Part shown: positions 1-7,125 of the stretch, piece by piece | Position numbering within the stretch: the stretch's first letter is position 1 | Layout: every line of letters starts with the position of its first letter | Source: JBAYJT01 sp041664965 | GTDB taxonomy: Bacteria > Pseudomonadota > Gammaproteobacteria > UBA9339 | Direction of reading: 5' to 3' | Assembly (NCBI GenBank): GCA_041664965.1 | Contig: JBAYJT010000044.1 | Span: forward strand, 1-12,785 | DNA length: 12,785 nt | Made by a program: the position numbers and the translations under genes | Notes under the pieces: generated by a model | The model's input: the letters and a program-made list of their open reading frames with translations, nothing else | Told to the model about the DNA's origin: nothing | Databases searched by the model: none

Positions 1-1
1 T

Positions 2-88
2 GGTGAGAGAGGTAATTGGGGTATTGTTGAACGATATGTAAAGAATCAGGGACAGAACTTACAGGATGCGCAGTTGCGCCTCTTTTAA
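2..88 (+). CDS. C-terminal tail of an IS200/IS605-type (Y1 HUH) transposase, 5' partial
   Basis: This open frame enters from the left edge, gives 28 residues and stops at 86-88. It contains R-Y-V-K-N-Q-G, with Tyr at codon 12 and Gln four residues later at codon 16. In IS200/IS605 TnpA proteins the catalytic tyrosine and a metal-coordinating glutamine sit on one helix with the same four-residue spacing (Y127 and Q131 in IS608). The tail ends in a QLRLF-type stretch. A bulged hairpin follows within 3 bp of the stop, as expected near the right end of this kind of element. The HUH motif would lie upstream of the window, so the family call rests on the Y-x3-Q helix and the hairpin. A REP-associated relative (RAYT) is the main alternative. 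Whether the element is intact cannot be judged. Confidence 0.5.
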   Translation, partial: GERGNWGIVERYVKNQGQNLQDAQLRLF

Positions 89-90
89 TA

Positions 91-111
91 CCCCGTCGGC
101 TTGCCGCGGGG
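91..111 (+). mobile_element. Bulged hairpin, probable right-end structure of an IS200/IS605-like element
   Basis: CCCCG pairs with CGGGG and CGG pairs with CCG around a CTTG tetraloop. A single unpaired T at 96 gives an 8-bp stem with a one-base bulge. Imperfect hairpins with an extrahelical T are the recognition structures of IS200/IS605 transposases, and this one starts 3 bp after the transposase stop. A TCAA tetranucleotide at 128-131 could be the right cleavage site, but that is a guess. The hairpin is followed by AATTTTATT, so it could also work as a weak rho-independent terminator. Confidence 0.5.
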
Positions 112-215
112 AATTTTATTGCGATTCTCAACTTTTTGTGTAATAAATTGAACGGCATAGCTTTTAAGTGTAATTTAGATTTTTTGAAAAGAATAACTTA
201 CACAAGGAGAAAACT

Positions 216-505
216 ATGTCTTTGGAAGAATTTATCATTAGTGTGTACTGTTTGATAGATGAAGCGGTAATAAAAATTATAGGAGATAGAAAACTAAGGT
301 AAAGAGGCTTTGAGCCTGCGTTGAATGACTCTGAAATCATTACGGTGGAGATAATTGCAGAATTTTTGGGTATTGATATAGAGACACAGGCGCCTGCGAA
401 TATTTTCATAATCATTGGTTAAAATGGTTTTCCTTGCTGGGTTTGCGAGCTAAGTTTGCAAAACATGTGGCTGATTTGTGCCAAAATTTTCATGGTGAGT
501 TGTGA
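216..505 (+). pseudogene. Decayed IS982-family transposase, N-terminal fragment
   Basis: Reading from ATG 216, with an AAGGAGA ribosome site at 204-210, gives MSLEEFIISVYCLIDE and then a stop (TAA 300-302) inside what should be R-Q-R-G-F. That fits a CAA to TAA change. The frame then continues as RGFEPALNDSEIITVE and EFLGID. An apparent extra GA at about 381-384 breaks the frame. Skipping two bases restores D-T-G-A-C-EYFHNHWLKWF, then LLGLRAKFAKHVADL, and the frame ends at TGA 503-505. The order of motifs (LEEFIISVYCLIDE, DSEIIT, EFLGID, YFHNHW, KFAKHVADLW-like) is that of the IS982 transposase N-terminus. Only about 95 of the family's roughly 290 residues remain and the catalytic region is absent. 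I did not recognise a terminal inverted repeat. The fragment runs directly into the ABC transporter start. Confidence 0.7.
494..498 (+). promoter_or_regulatory. Ribosome-binding site for the GTG start at 502
   Basis: GGTGA lies three bases before GTG 502. It can pair with UCACC, which is just inside the usual anti-Shine-Dalgarno core (GAUCACCUCC), so the short spacing is tolerable. The site lies within the reading frame of the IS982 remnant. No better start is seen nearby in this frame. Confidence 0.35.
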
Positions 506-2298
506 TTGAAGTATTTAAAAAATTATATTTCTTATTAACGCCCAAAGACAGAAAAAAGTCTTTGTTGCTAATGGGGCAAATGTGTGCTTCTTCTTTAATT
601 AATATTTTTGGTATAGCGCTTATTTTTCCTTTTATGACTTTGGCGGTTGAACCGGATTTATTATTTAAACAGAAAAGTGTTATGTTATTATTTTTATATA
701 AGTTACTTAACTACAATAATATACATGACTTTTTGGTTTTTGTAGGTTCAATGGTTTTTATTTTTTTAATTATCGGTAATGTGATGTTGGCTTTAACTCT
801 TTGGGTTAGTACCCGGTTTGCGCTTTTTAGGAATTATACATTATCTAAAAAATTGCTAGAATGTTATTTAAGTCAACCATACAGTTTTTTTTTGGAGAGC
901 AATTCTTCTACTCTTATAAAAAATGTTTTGGTTGAAGTAAATGACTTAGTCCAATATGTATTATTGGGTCTAGTTAGGTTATTCGATCAATCAATTGCTG
1001 TTTTAGCAATTTTACTAATGCTATTAGTGATTAACCCAATATTATCCATTGTGATTTTTATTAGTTTTGGTGGTGTATACGCTAGTATTTATTTGCTTGT
1101 GAGAAGAAATATTTTTGTGATCAGTAAAAGATTATTGCAGACGCGCAATGCCATGTTTAAAGTTACCAATGAGGGTTTTGGAGGGATAAAAGATATTAAA
1201 TTTTTGCATAGAGAGAATCGTGTGGTAGAAAATTTTTCCAAAGATGCCTATGAGTATGCTCGATCTGCTTCTAACGCAAGCATTATTGGCCAAGTTCCTC
1301 GTTATGCTTTAGAAATAGTTGCATTTGGTGGGGTAATTTTGACGTTATTATATTCATTGCTTAAGAACCGACCTATTTCAACAATCATACCAATGTTGTC
1401 GCTTTACGTTTTTGCCGGTTATCGTTTAATGCCTGGTTTGCAACAGATATTTACATATTTTACTCAAATAAAAGCACATCAGGAGGCTTTAACTGTTATT
1501 TATAACGATACTAAAAGATTACCATTTATTGCCTGTTCCAATAAAGAAACTGGAAGTTTGCTATTCAGCAAAGAATTGCTATTAGATAATGTAACTTTTT
1601 CTTATCATAAGAGCTCAAAGCCAGCTATCAATAAATTAAAACTGAGAATAAAGTCAAATAGCACAGTTGGTTTCGTAGGTCTAACTGGTGCTGGTAAAAC
1701 TACGCTTATTGATATAATACTAGGTTTATTGGAGCCAACCTCGGGAAGCATGATAGTTGATGGTCAAATTATTAATGGCAAGCTTATTCAAGTTTGGCAG
1801 AATAATATAAGTTATGTTCCTCAGCATATTTATCTTTGCGATGATTCGATTTTGAATAACATCGCTTTTGGTTTGGGATCTAGCGAAATTAATATGGAAA
1901 ATGTAAGGAAAGCGGCAGCTATGGCTAGCATAGATGGTTTTGTAGAAAAAGAATTACCAAATGGGTATCAAACTCTTGTTGGCGAGAGGGGGGTTAGATT
2001 AAGCGGCGGACAAATTCAGCGAATTGGTATTGCAAGAGCGTTGTATCGTGATACATCTTTACTTGTATTAGATGAGGCTACCAGCTCTTTAGATGGAATC
2101 ACAGAAGAGGTTGTACTAGACGCAATTAGGAAAGTGAAAAACAAAAAAACAGTCATCATGGTTGCGCATAGGTTTTCGACAATTAAGGCATGTGATGAAA
2201 TCTTTTATATAAAAAATGGTGCAATATTTGATGTTGGCACTTTTGATGAGCTGTTTGATCGAAGTATAGAGTTTAGAAAAATGGCATTACGAAAATAA
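502..2298 (+). CDS. ABC-type lipid-linked oligosaccharide flippase (PglK/MsbA-like half-transporter)
   Basis: This 598-residue half-transporter has a membrane domain fused to an ATPase domain. The first ~330 residues contain several hydrophobic segments typical of a six-helix exporter domain. The ATPase half carries Walker A GLTGAGKTT (393-401), Q-loop Q441, signature LSGGQ (500-504), Walker B LLVLDE (520-525, catalytic E525), D-loop SSLD (528-531) and H-loop H556, so it looks active. The N-terminal pattern (FKKLYFLLTPKDRKK, then GIALIFPF) resembles PglK and related flippases of polysaccharide clusters. The inferred role is ATP-driven flipping of an undecaprenyl-diphosphate-linked oligosaccharide across the inner membrane. 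The start is GTG 502, where GTGA overlaps the stop of the IS982 remnant. The next gene follows after 16 bp. A 9-T tract (885-893) and a 6-G tract (1988-1993) lie in the coding sequence. An MsbA-like lipid exporter is less likely given the neighbours. Confidence 0.88.
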   Translation: MIEVFKKLYFLLTPKDRKKSLLLMGQMCASSLINIFGIALIFPFMTLAVEPDLLFKQKSVMLLFLYKLLNYNNIHDFLVFVGSMVFIFLIIGNVMLALTLWVSTRFALFRNYTLSKKLLECYLSQPYSFFLESNSSTLIKNVLVEVNDLVQYVLLGLVRLFDQSIAVLAILLMLLVINPILSIVIFISFGGVYASIYLLVRRNIFVISKRLLQTRNAMFKVTNEGFGGIKDIKFLHRENRVVENFSKDAYEYARSASNASIIGQVPRYALEIVAFGGVILTLLYSLLKNRPISTIIPMLSLYVFAGYRLMPGLQQIFTYFTQIKAHQEALTVIYNDTKRLPFIACSNKETGSLLFSKELLLDNVTFSYHKSSKPAINKLKLRIKSNSTVGFVGLTGAGKTTLIDIILGLLEPTSGSMIVDGQIINGKLIQVWQNNISYVPQHIYLCDDSILNNIAFGLGSSEINMENVRKAAAMASIDGFVEKELPNGYQTLVGERGVRLSGGQIQRIGIARALYRDTSLLVLDEATSSLDGITEEVVLDAIRKVKNKKTVIMVAHRFSTIKACDEIFYIKNGAIFDVGTFDELFDRSIEFRKMALRK

Positions 2299-2302
2299 TA
2301 AT

Positions 2303-2306
2303 GGAG
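2303..2306 (+). promoter_or_regulatory. Shine-Dalgarno GGAG for the GTG start at 2315
   Basis: GGAG is followed by an 8-base spacer and then GTG 2315, the only well-spaced start for the second gene. The ATG at 2301 is out of frame and closes after eight codons. Confidence 0.6.
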
Positions 2307-2314
2307 ATAGTTGA

Positions 2315-3649
2315 GTGCGTGTTTTAGTATTTAGCCGAGGTGATCGTTATGCGGACACTATAGAGAGGTCTTGTAATAAAAATAATTTTTTTATAGTTAC
2401 AGATGCTGCTTATACTTTTTCTACATCAAGATTTGATTACTACTTGTCGTCAATTTCAGATGTTCATGCTGCTGTAGGCTATACATATTTTTCAGATGAG
2501 GAGCTGTTCAATATAGTAAGAAGGGATCGCTATTTGCGCGGAATTCGTCTTAAAACTGCTTTGAACTATGTTTACAATATTACTGGACAATTAATTAATA
2601 TTTTTAAAAGTGAATTACCTGATATGGTATATACACATTATCCTGACTCTTTTACTTTAGATATCCTGTTCAGGATTGCATCTAGATGTAATATACGTAG
2701 TTGTTGCCCGATTGGATATGCTTTACCTAACTATTTTATGCAGTTTGATTATATCAATAAGGTTTTTTATCGAAGGGCTAATCAGCTCAAGAAATTGAAC
2801 CTTATAAACTGTTTTGCAACAAAACCCGCCACGATGCCGTTTTATTTTGTGACAAATAGGTTGATTTTTGGAGAGTTATTGAGTCGTATCCGTATGGTTC
2901 TAGGCCCGTTATTGATGCAAGCTCGGTTTTTAAATCCACTCAATCCAGATGTAAAAAATAGGAATTTTTATGCAATGTGCTGTGCTACTCGGTCCATACC
3001 CTTGAAACGTTTAAATATTGGAGATTTGAATGTGCGGAAATATTATTCTACTCTTGATGATGTAAAAAATACTGGCAGGAGAAAAGTGATTTATATTTCG
3101 ATGCATTATTATCCGGAGGCTTCAATTGACTATAGTAGTAAGTCAATCAATTTAATTAATCATGATAAGATAGTAGTAGACATAATAAGGAATTTTTCTG
3201 ATAAATACATATTTATTGTTAAGGAACATCCTGTAATGTACAATTTGCGTAATTTGAAGCTCTATGAAACGATCAAAGGCTTTAAGAATACCTATTTATT
3301 AAATCCAACAATAAGCTATCTAGATGTAATAAAAAAATCTGATGTTGTTGTTAGTTGGGGGGGATCTGTAGGTTTAGAAGCACCATTTTATGGGAAACAA
3401 ACATTGAATATTATAAAGCCACTTTATCATATTGATGGCTTTGATAATTATTTTTCAGACTATAACGACCTAATGTTGTCTTTTGAGAGCAAGGTTGAAG
3501 ATAATAGGTTTAATGTTGAGGCTTATTGTTATGCTTTGCGAGAATTTTGTAGTTGGGTGTTGTTTGAGGGGGATTGGGCTGCTCTGAAGACTAAGAACAA
3601 GTCAGAGGCACTTGCCTCATTTGCTAGAGCATTTGACCAGATTCTTTAG
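2315..3649 (+). CDS. Capsule-synthesis-type GT-B protein, probable glycosyltransferase
   Basis: This 444-residue protein has no signal peptide. The N-terminal half is not recognisable in detail. The C-terminal half has the nucleotide-binding layout of the capsule polysaccharide synthesis / Kdo-transferase-like GT-B group: VIYISMHYYPE near 255, IVKEHPVM with KEHP at 303-306, then DVVVSWGGSVGLEAPFYGK with S347 and E355. The KEHP and S-x-GxxGLEA-x4-GK blocks are the family hallmarks. Donor and acceptor cannot be read from sequence. The inferred role is adding one residue to the lipid-linked unit on the cytoplasmic side. The start is GTG with a good ribosome site. Runs of seven A (3331-3337) and seven G (3357-3363) flank or lie in the active-site loop. 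A CDP-glycerol-type phosphotransferase or a non-catalytic relative remains possible. Confidence 0.65.
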   Translation: MRVLVFSRGDRYADTIERSCNKNNFFIVTDAAYTFSTSRFDYYLSSISDVHAAVGYTYFSDEELFNIVRRDRYLRGIRLKTALNYVYNITGQLINIFKSELPDMVYTHYPDSFTLDILFRIASRCNIRSCCPIGYALPNYFMQFDYINKVFYRRANQLKKLNLINCFATKPATMPFYFVTNRLIFGELLSRIRMVLGPLLMQARFLNPLNPDVKNRNFYAMCCATRSIPLKRLNIGDLNVRKYYSTLDDVKNTGRRKVIYISMHYYPEASIDYSSKSINLINHDKIVVDIIRNFSDKYIFIVKEHPVMYNLRNLKLYETIKGFKNTYLLNPTISYLDVIKKSDVVVSWGGSVGLEAPFYGKQTLNIIKPLYHIDGFDNYFSDYNDLMLSFESKVEDNRFNVEAYCYALREFCSWVLFEGDWAALKTKNKSEALASFARAFDQIL

Positions 3650-3668
3650 CTTAATAGGTATTGTTATC

Positions 3669-4742
3669 ATGAAGATATTTTTTGTTGTAGGTGGTTTGTC
3701 AGGATCTGGTGGCATTGACAGGGTAGTGGCTATTTTGTCTGATTATTTCGTTGAAAATGGGTATGCTGTTTCTATCTTGCTACTTGGTTGTAGGATAGAC
3801 TTCAAAACTAGAGCAAAAAAAATTTATTATCATATAACTCCTGGTTATAAATTTTTGCGAAACTTTAGAGAATTTATTGCTATTTGGAAAGTAAAAAAAA
3901 GAATAAGGCTTGAACAGCCAAACATTGTATATAATACATGTTGGCTATTACCATTGATTTATTATCAATATAGAAAAAAGATATTTTCAGCTATACATTG
4001 GGATCCGCGTTCTCAAAAACAGCATGTTAACTGGAAGCTTAGGTTTTTAACTAGATGCTTTAGGTGTTCAGGCACTATCATTGTTCCCAATGAAAATTTA
4101 AAGCTAATTTTAAAAAAAGAATTTGGCTTTAAAAACGTAATTGATATCCCTAATCCAATTGATTTTAGGCTTATCGGTGACAAAGAACTACCGTTGCCAT
4201 CAGATGTAGCTCACTTATTTCCATATATACTTGCAGCTGGTCGGCTGGAGAGAGATAAAAACTTTGATTTGTTGATACGAGCATACAATATGGGTGATGC
4301 TAAGGAGCATGTACGGCTTTTGATCATAGGGTGTGGTAGCTTAAAAGTTGAATTGCAGAACCTTATCGATAGGCTAGGATTGCGCAATAAAGTCTATTTG
4401 ATGGGATCTAGGGCGAACTTGTTTTCATATATGTGTAACTGTATTTTTTTTGCTTCTTCCAGCAAGGTTGAAACTTTTTCTATGGTATTAGCCGAGGCTT
4501 TAGCTTGTGGAGTGCCTGTTGTTAGCACCAACATTGAGGGACCGAGATGTTTTGTGGTTGATAATGAGAACGGTTTCTTAGTAGAGAAAGATGATATTCT
4601 ACATTTTGCTCAAGTTATTGATAAATTGTATTTTGATGAGCAGACAAGGGGGAGACTTAAGAATAAGGCAAGGCTTTCGGTGGAGAAGTTGTCGGTAAAT
4701 AAAATTGGTTTAATTTATAAAAGATTATTTAGTAAGGATTAG
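3669..4742 (+). CDS. GT4-family glycosyltransferase
   Basis: The protein is a 357-residue retaining GT-B glycosyltransferase. It begins MKIFFVVGGLSGSGG, the usual glycine-rich N-terminal loop after the first strand. The C-terminal donor-binding half has AAGRLERDKNFDLLI, then LMGSRANL, and an E-x7-E motif with E268 and E276 in VETFSMVLAEALACGVP. The chosen start is ATG 3669, ten bases after a weak AGG (3656-3658). An upstream ATG at 3612 would overlap the previous gene by 38 bp and add 19 residues before the conserved N-terminus, so it was rejected. The gap from the previous gene is 19 bp. Sugar specificity is unknown. The inferred role is extension of the undecaprenyl-linked repeat unit in the cytoplasm. 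An 8-T run lies at 4444-4451. Confidence 0.85.
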   Translation: MKIFFVVGGLSGSGGIDRVVAILSDYFVENGYAVSILLLGCRIDFKTRAKKIYYHITPGYKFLRNFREFIAIWKVKKRIRLEQPNIVYNTCWLLPLIYYQYRKKIFSAIHWDPRSQKQHVNWKLRFLTRCFRCSGTIIVPNENLKLILKKEFGFKNVIDIPNPIDFRLIGDKELPLPSDVAHLFPYILAAGRLERDKNFDLLIRAYNMGDAKEHVRLLIIGCGSLKVELQNLIDRLGLRNKVYLMGSRANLFSYMCNCIFFASSSKVETFSMVLAEALACGVPVVSTNIEGPRCFVVDNENGFLVEKDDILHFAQVIDKLYFDEQTRGRLKNKARLSVEKLSVNKIGLIYKRLFSKD

Positions 4743-4757
4743 AAGTGTTTTATTGCA

Positions 4758-5843
4758 ATGGAAATATTACATATTATTACAAGTTTAGGTACTGGGGGAG
4801 CAGAAGTTTTACTGAAGGACCTAGTATTAATATTTGCGCAAAAAAGAAATAATGTAAGTATTCTGGTTTTTATGCGAGTGGATGGTTTTTTGGCCACTTT
4901 GATTACGCATAGGGGTGTCAATATAACTTATGCTCCGGCGAATAAAAAAATATCTTTGAGAAATTTATTTTTTTTGTGGAAGTATTTACGAAAAAATAGG
5001 CCAAATGTTGTGCATACCCATTTAACGTGGGATGCATATGCGTTGGCTATAGTAGGTTGTTTTTTAAATTATAAACCAGTTTTTATTACCACTGAACACA
5101 GCACTGTAAAGAGAAGGCGAGAAAATATCCTTATCCGGTTATTTAATTTAGAGCGATGGATGTATAGCAAATATAGAAAAATTATTTGCATTAGTCATGA
5201 GGTTTTTTATGCATTTTTATCCCAGCTTCCATCTCTGAGAAGTAAATGTATCTTAATTTCTAATGGCGTTAATCTTGAAAAATTTGCGGCTGAGTATTTA
5301 CCAGAAAAGAGGTTACAACGCCCTGTGATAATGAATATAGGAAAATTATGTAAACACAAACAACAGGCCGTGTTAATAAGAGCTATGACAAAGTTGCCTA
5401 GTATCGTTGAGCTATGGTTAGTTGGTGGTGGCTCTGATAGATATGAGTTGGAGCAACTAGCCAGGAAATGCGGTGTTAATGAGAGGGTTCGTTTTCTTGG
5501 TTTGTGCGTTGATATTGCTAGCTTAATTAAGGAGGCTACGATTTATGTGCAAGCTTCGCTATATGAAGGTCTCAGTATAGCAATGCTTGAGGCTCTTGCT
5601 AGTGGGTTACCCATAGTTGGGAGCAATGTTCCTGGTACGCGCGAGCTAATAGATAGTGTAGGTGAGTTTTTTGAAGCGGGGGATTGGGAGGGGTTAGCAA
5701 CAATTCTTGAAAATTTATTGAGTGATCATGAAAAATTGCAACAAATGAGCAATGCAAGTAAGAATAAGGCGTTAAAATTTTCCATAGAAGAAACAGCTGC
5801 CTCTTATTTACAAATGTACTCATGCGAAATTAAAGAGAGTTAG
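4758..5843 (+). CDS. GT4-family glycosyltransferase
   Basis: This is a 361-residue GT-B glycosyltransferase. Its N-terminus MEILHIITSLGTGGAE is the textbook GT4 opening with the GTGGAE loop. Middle features are VHTHLTWDAYA and ITTEHS, followed by a positively charged stretch (KRRRENILIR). The donor half has MNIGKLCKHKQ, LVGGGSDRYELE, FLGLCVDI and an E-x7-E motif (E270 and E278 in YEGLSIAMLEALASG). Length and domain order are normal for the family and the gene appears intact. It starts 15 bp after the previous stop with only a weak GAAG ribosome site. The next gene follows its stop after 2 bp, which suggests translational coupling. Specificity cannot be assigned. It probably adds one sugar to the repeat unit at the cytoplasmic face. 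Confidence 0.87.
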   Translation: MEILHIITSLGTGGAEVLLKDLVLIFAQKRNNVSILVFMRVDGFLATLITHRGVNITYAPANKKISLRNLFFLWKYLRKNRPNVVHTHLTWDAYALAIVGCFLNYKPVFITTEHSTVKRRRENILIRLFNLERWMYSKYRKIICISHEVFYAFLSQLPSLRSKCILISNGVNLEKFAAEYLPEKRLQRPVIMNIGKLCKHKQQAVLIRAMTKLPSIVELWLVGGGSDRYELEQLARKCGVNERVRFLGLCVDIASLIKEATIYVQASLYEGLSIAMLEALASGLPIVGSNVPGTRELIDSVGEFFEAGDWEGLATILENLLSDHEKLQQMSNASKNKALKFSIEETAASYLQMYSCEIKES

Positions 5844-5845
5844 CT

Positions 5846-7048
5846 ATGTCTTTTGATTTGATATCATGGATTGCAATAACTATTTCATTTTTTATTTCTT
5901 TAATCATAGGCTACTTGTTATTGGTGGTACACAGGTTAAACAAGACCTTCTATATTAAAGTTATGTTGCTTAGCCTAATTGGCCACTATATTGGTGGAAT
6001 ATGTTATTATTGGGGTACTTTACACTATCCAGCGGACGCGTGGGGATACTTTTATAATGCTTCACCAGCGCTAAATCGAATCGTGGGGACGGCTTTTGTA
6101 AAATACATTGTTTGGTGGTTGCGTTTTTTGTTTTTTGGAGAGTTATATTTTGGTGCCTATTCTTTTTTTATATTTATTGGCTTCTTGGGATCGATGTTTT
6201 ATTTTTTATGCTTTAGAGAATTATTTTTGCGTTTACAAAGAATTTATGGGTATGCTTTCAATATACAGCGCTTAAGGTGGGGATATTTTTTAGTAATGTG
6301 TTGGCCTGCTTCATTGTTTTGGGCATCAAATTTAGGAAAGGACTCCTTGGCTTATTTTTCTCTTTCACTTTTCTTCCTATCACTAGTTAGACTAAATAAG
6401 AATAAATTGTATATACTGTTGCTGTTGGCTGCTGCATTGCTTTCTTTTTGTATAAGACCATATTTGGTATTAGTTGGGACTATGGGTTTTTTCTTTTGGC
6501 ATTTTTTAGAGAGAAAAGAAAATGCTAACCTATTGGTCAGGGTAGTTGTGTTTTTTCTTATTGCGATATTGGGCGCTTTTTTTGCAGGGATGATAGCGAA
6601 GTTTGGAGGATTTGAGTATTCCATGGATAGTATTTTGCAAAAGGGGTTGCATCAACAACAATCCTTGGCTGTAGGAACATCAATTCCAATTTTAGCTAAT
6701 GATAAAATGCTTATGCTAATTTTTATACCCTATATGATGTTTGCTAATATGTTTTTCCCACTATTTTTCTTCGCAAAAAATTTGGTTGGCATAATAGCTA
6801 CATGTCAGAATTTTTTACTATTAACTTTGTGCTACAAATTCATTAAAAAAAAATTTGAACGCTCTTGTATGAAAAAAATACCCATTATCGGATATATGTT
6901 TTGGTTTTTTGTTTCCGGGATGGGGCTACTAGGCATGACTAATACTAATCTTGGCTTAGCTGATCGTGAGAAGATTATGTATTTGATGCCACTTTTGATT
7001 GTTATACTGTTGACACTTTCACTACGTTCATTGGCGAAGAAAAGTTGA
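5846..7048 (+). CDS. Multi-pass membrane protein, putative Wzy-like oligosaccharide polymerase
   Basis: This 400-residue protein is hydrophobic almost throughout, with roughly ten predicted membrane segments and no soluble catalytic domain. The stretch from W153 to D166 (WPASLFWASNLGKD) followed by a long hydrophobic helix resembles a motif seen in EpsG/Wzy-like membrane proteins of polysaccharide clusters. Wzy proteins are poorly conserved, so the call rests on topology, that motif and position. The inferred role is joining lipid-linked repeat units at the periplasmic face. The start is ATG 5846 with AGAGAG (5834-5839) six bases upstream, 2 bp after the previous stop. A 9-A tract occurs at 6845-6853. 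A Wzx flippase is less likely, because the length and pattern do not fit and an ABC flippase is already present. An O-acyltransferase is also unlikely, as no such motif is seen. Confidence 0.6.
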   Translation: MSFDLISWIAITISFFISLIIGYLLLVVHRLNKTFYIKVMLLSLIGHYIGGICYYWGTLHYPADAWGYFYNASPALNRIVGTAFVKYIVWWLRFLFFGELYFGAYSFFIFIGFLGSMFYFLCFRELFLRLQRIYGYAFNIQRLRWGYFLVMCWPASLFWASNLGKDSLAYFSLSLFFLSLVRLNKNKLYILLLLAAALLSFCIRPYLVLVGTMGFFFWHFLERKENANLLVRVVVFFLIAILGAFFAGMIAKFGGFEYSMDSILQKGLHQQQSLAVGTSIPILANDKMLMLIFIPYMMFANMFFPLFFFAKNLVGIIATCQNFLLLTLCYKFIKKKFERSCMKKIPIIGYMFWFFVSGMGLLGMTNTNLGLADREKIMYLMPLLIVILLTLSLRSLAKKS

Positions 7049-7125
7049 CTTTTTGTAAAAAGGGCATTCATGAGTATGAGGTTTTATTTTGATTGGTGGT
7101 TGTTTTTAGATAAAAAATTAAATTT

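Noticed and set aside
148..176. Possible promoter TTGAAC, 17-base spacer, TAATTT
   Set aside because: The -10 element matches poorly, and such pairs are frequent by chance in AT-rich DNA.
164..415. 83-residue minus-strand open frame
   Set aside because: It is antisense to the IS982 relic, whose protein similarity is on the + strand. It has no recognisable product.
3612..3668. Longer start for the first GT4 gene
   Set aside because: It overlaps the previous gene, and the added 19 residues precede the conserved MKIFFVVGG start.
4739..4921. Minus-strand open frames opposite cluster genes (here, and at 5599-5823, 6352-6624, 6832-7071, 7068-7400, 7830-8249, 9041-9241 and 11485-11829)
   Set aside because: All lie opposite well-supported + strand genes, show low-complexity shadow-type protein sequence and have no family motifs.
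7049..7062. CTTTTT-GT-AAAAAG as a terminator
   Set aside because: The stem is all A-T apart from one pair, the loop is only two bases and there is no U tract. It is unlikely to stop transcription.
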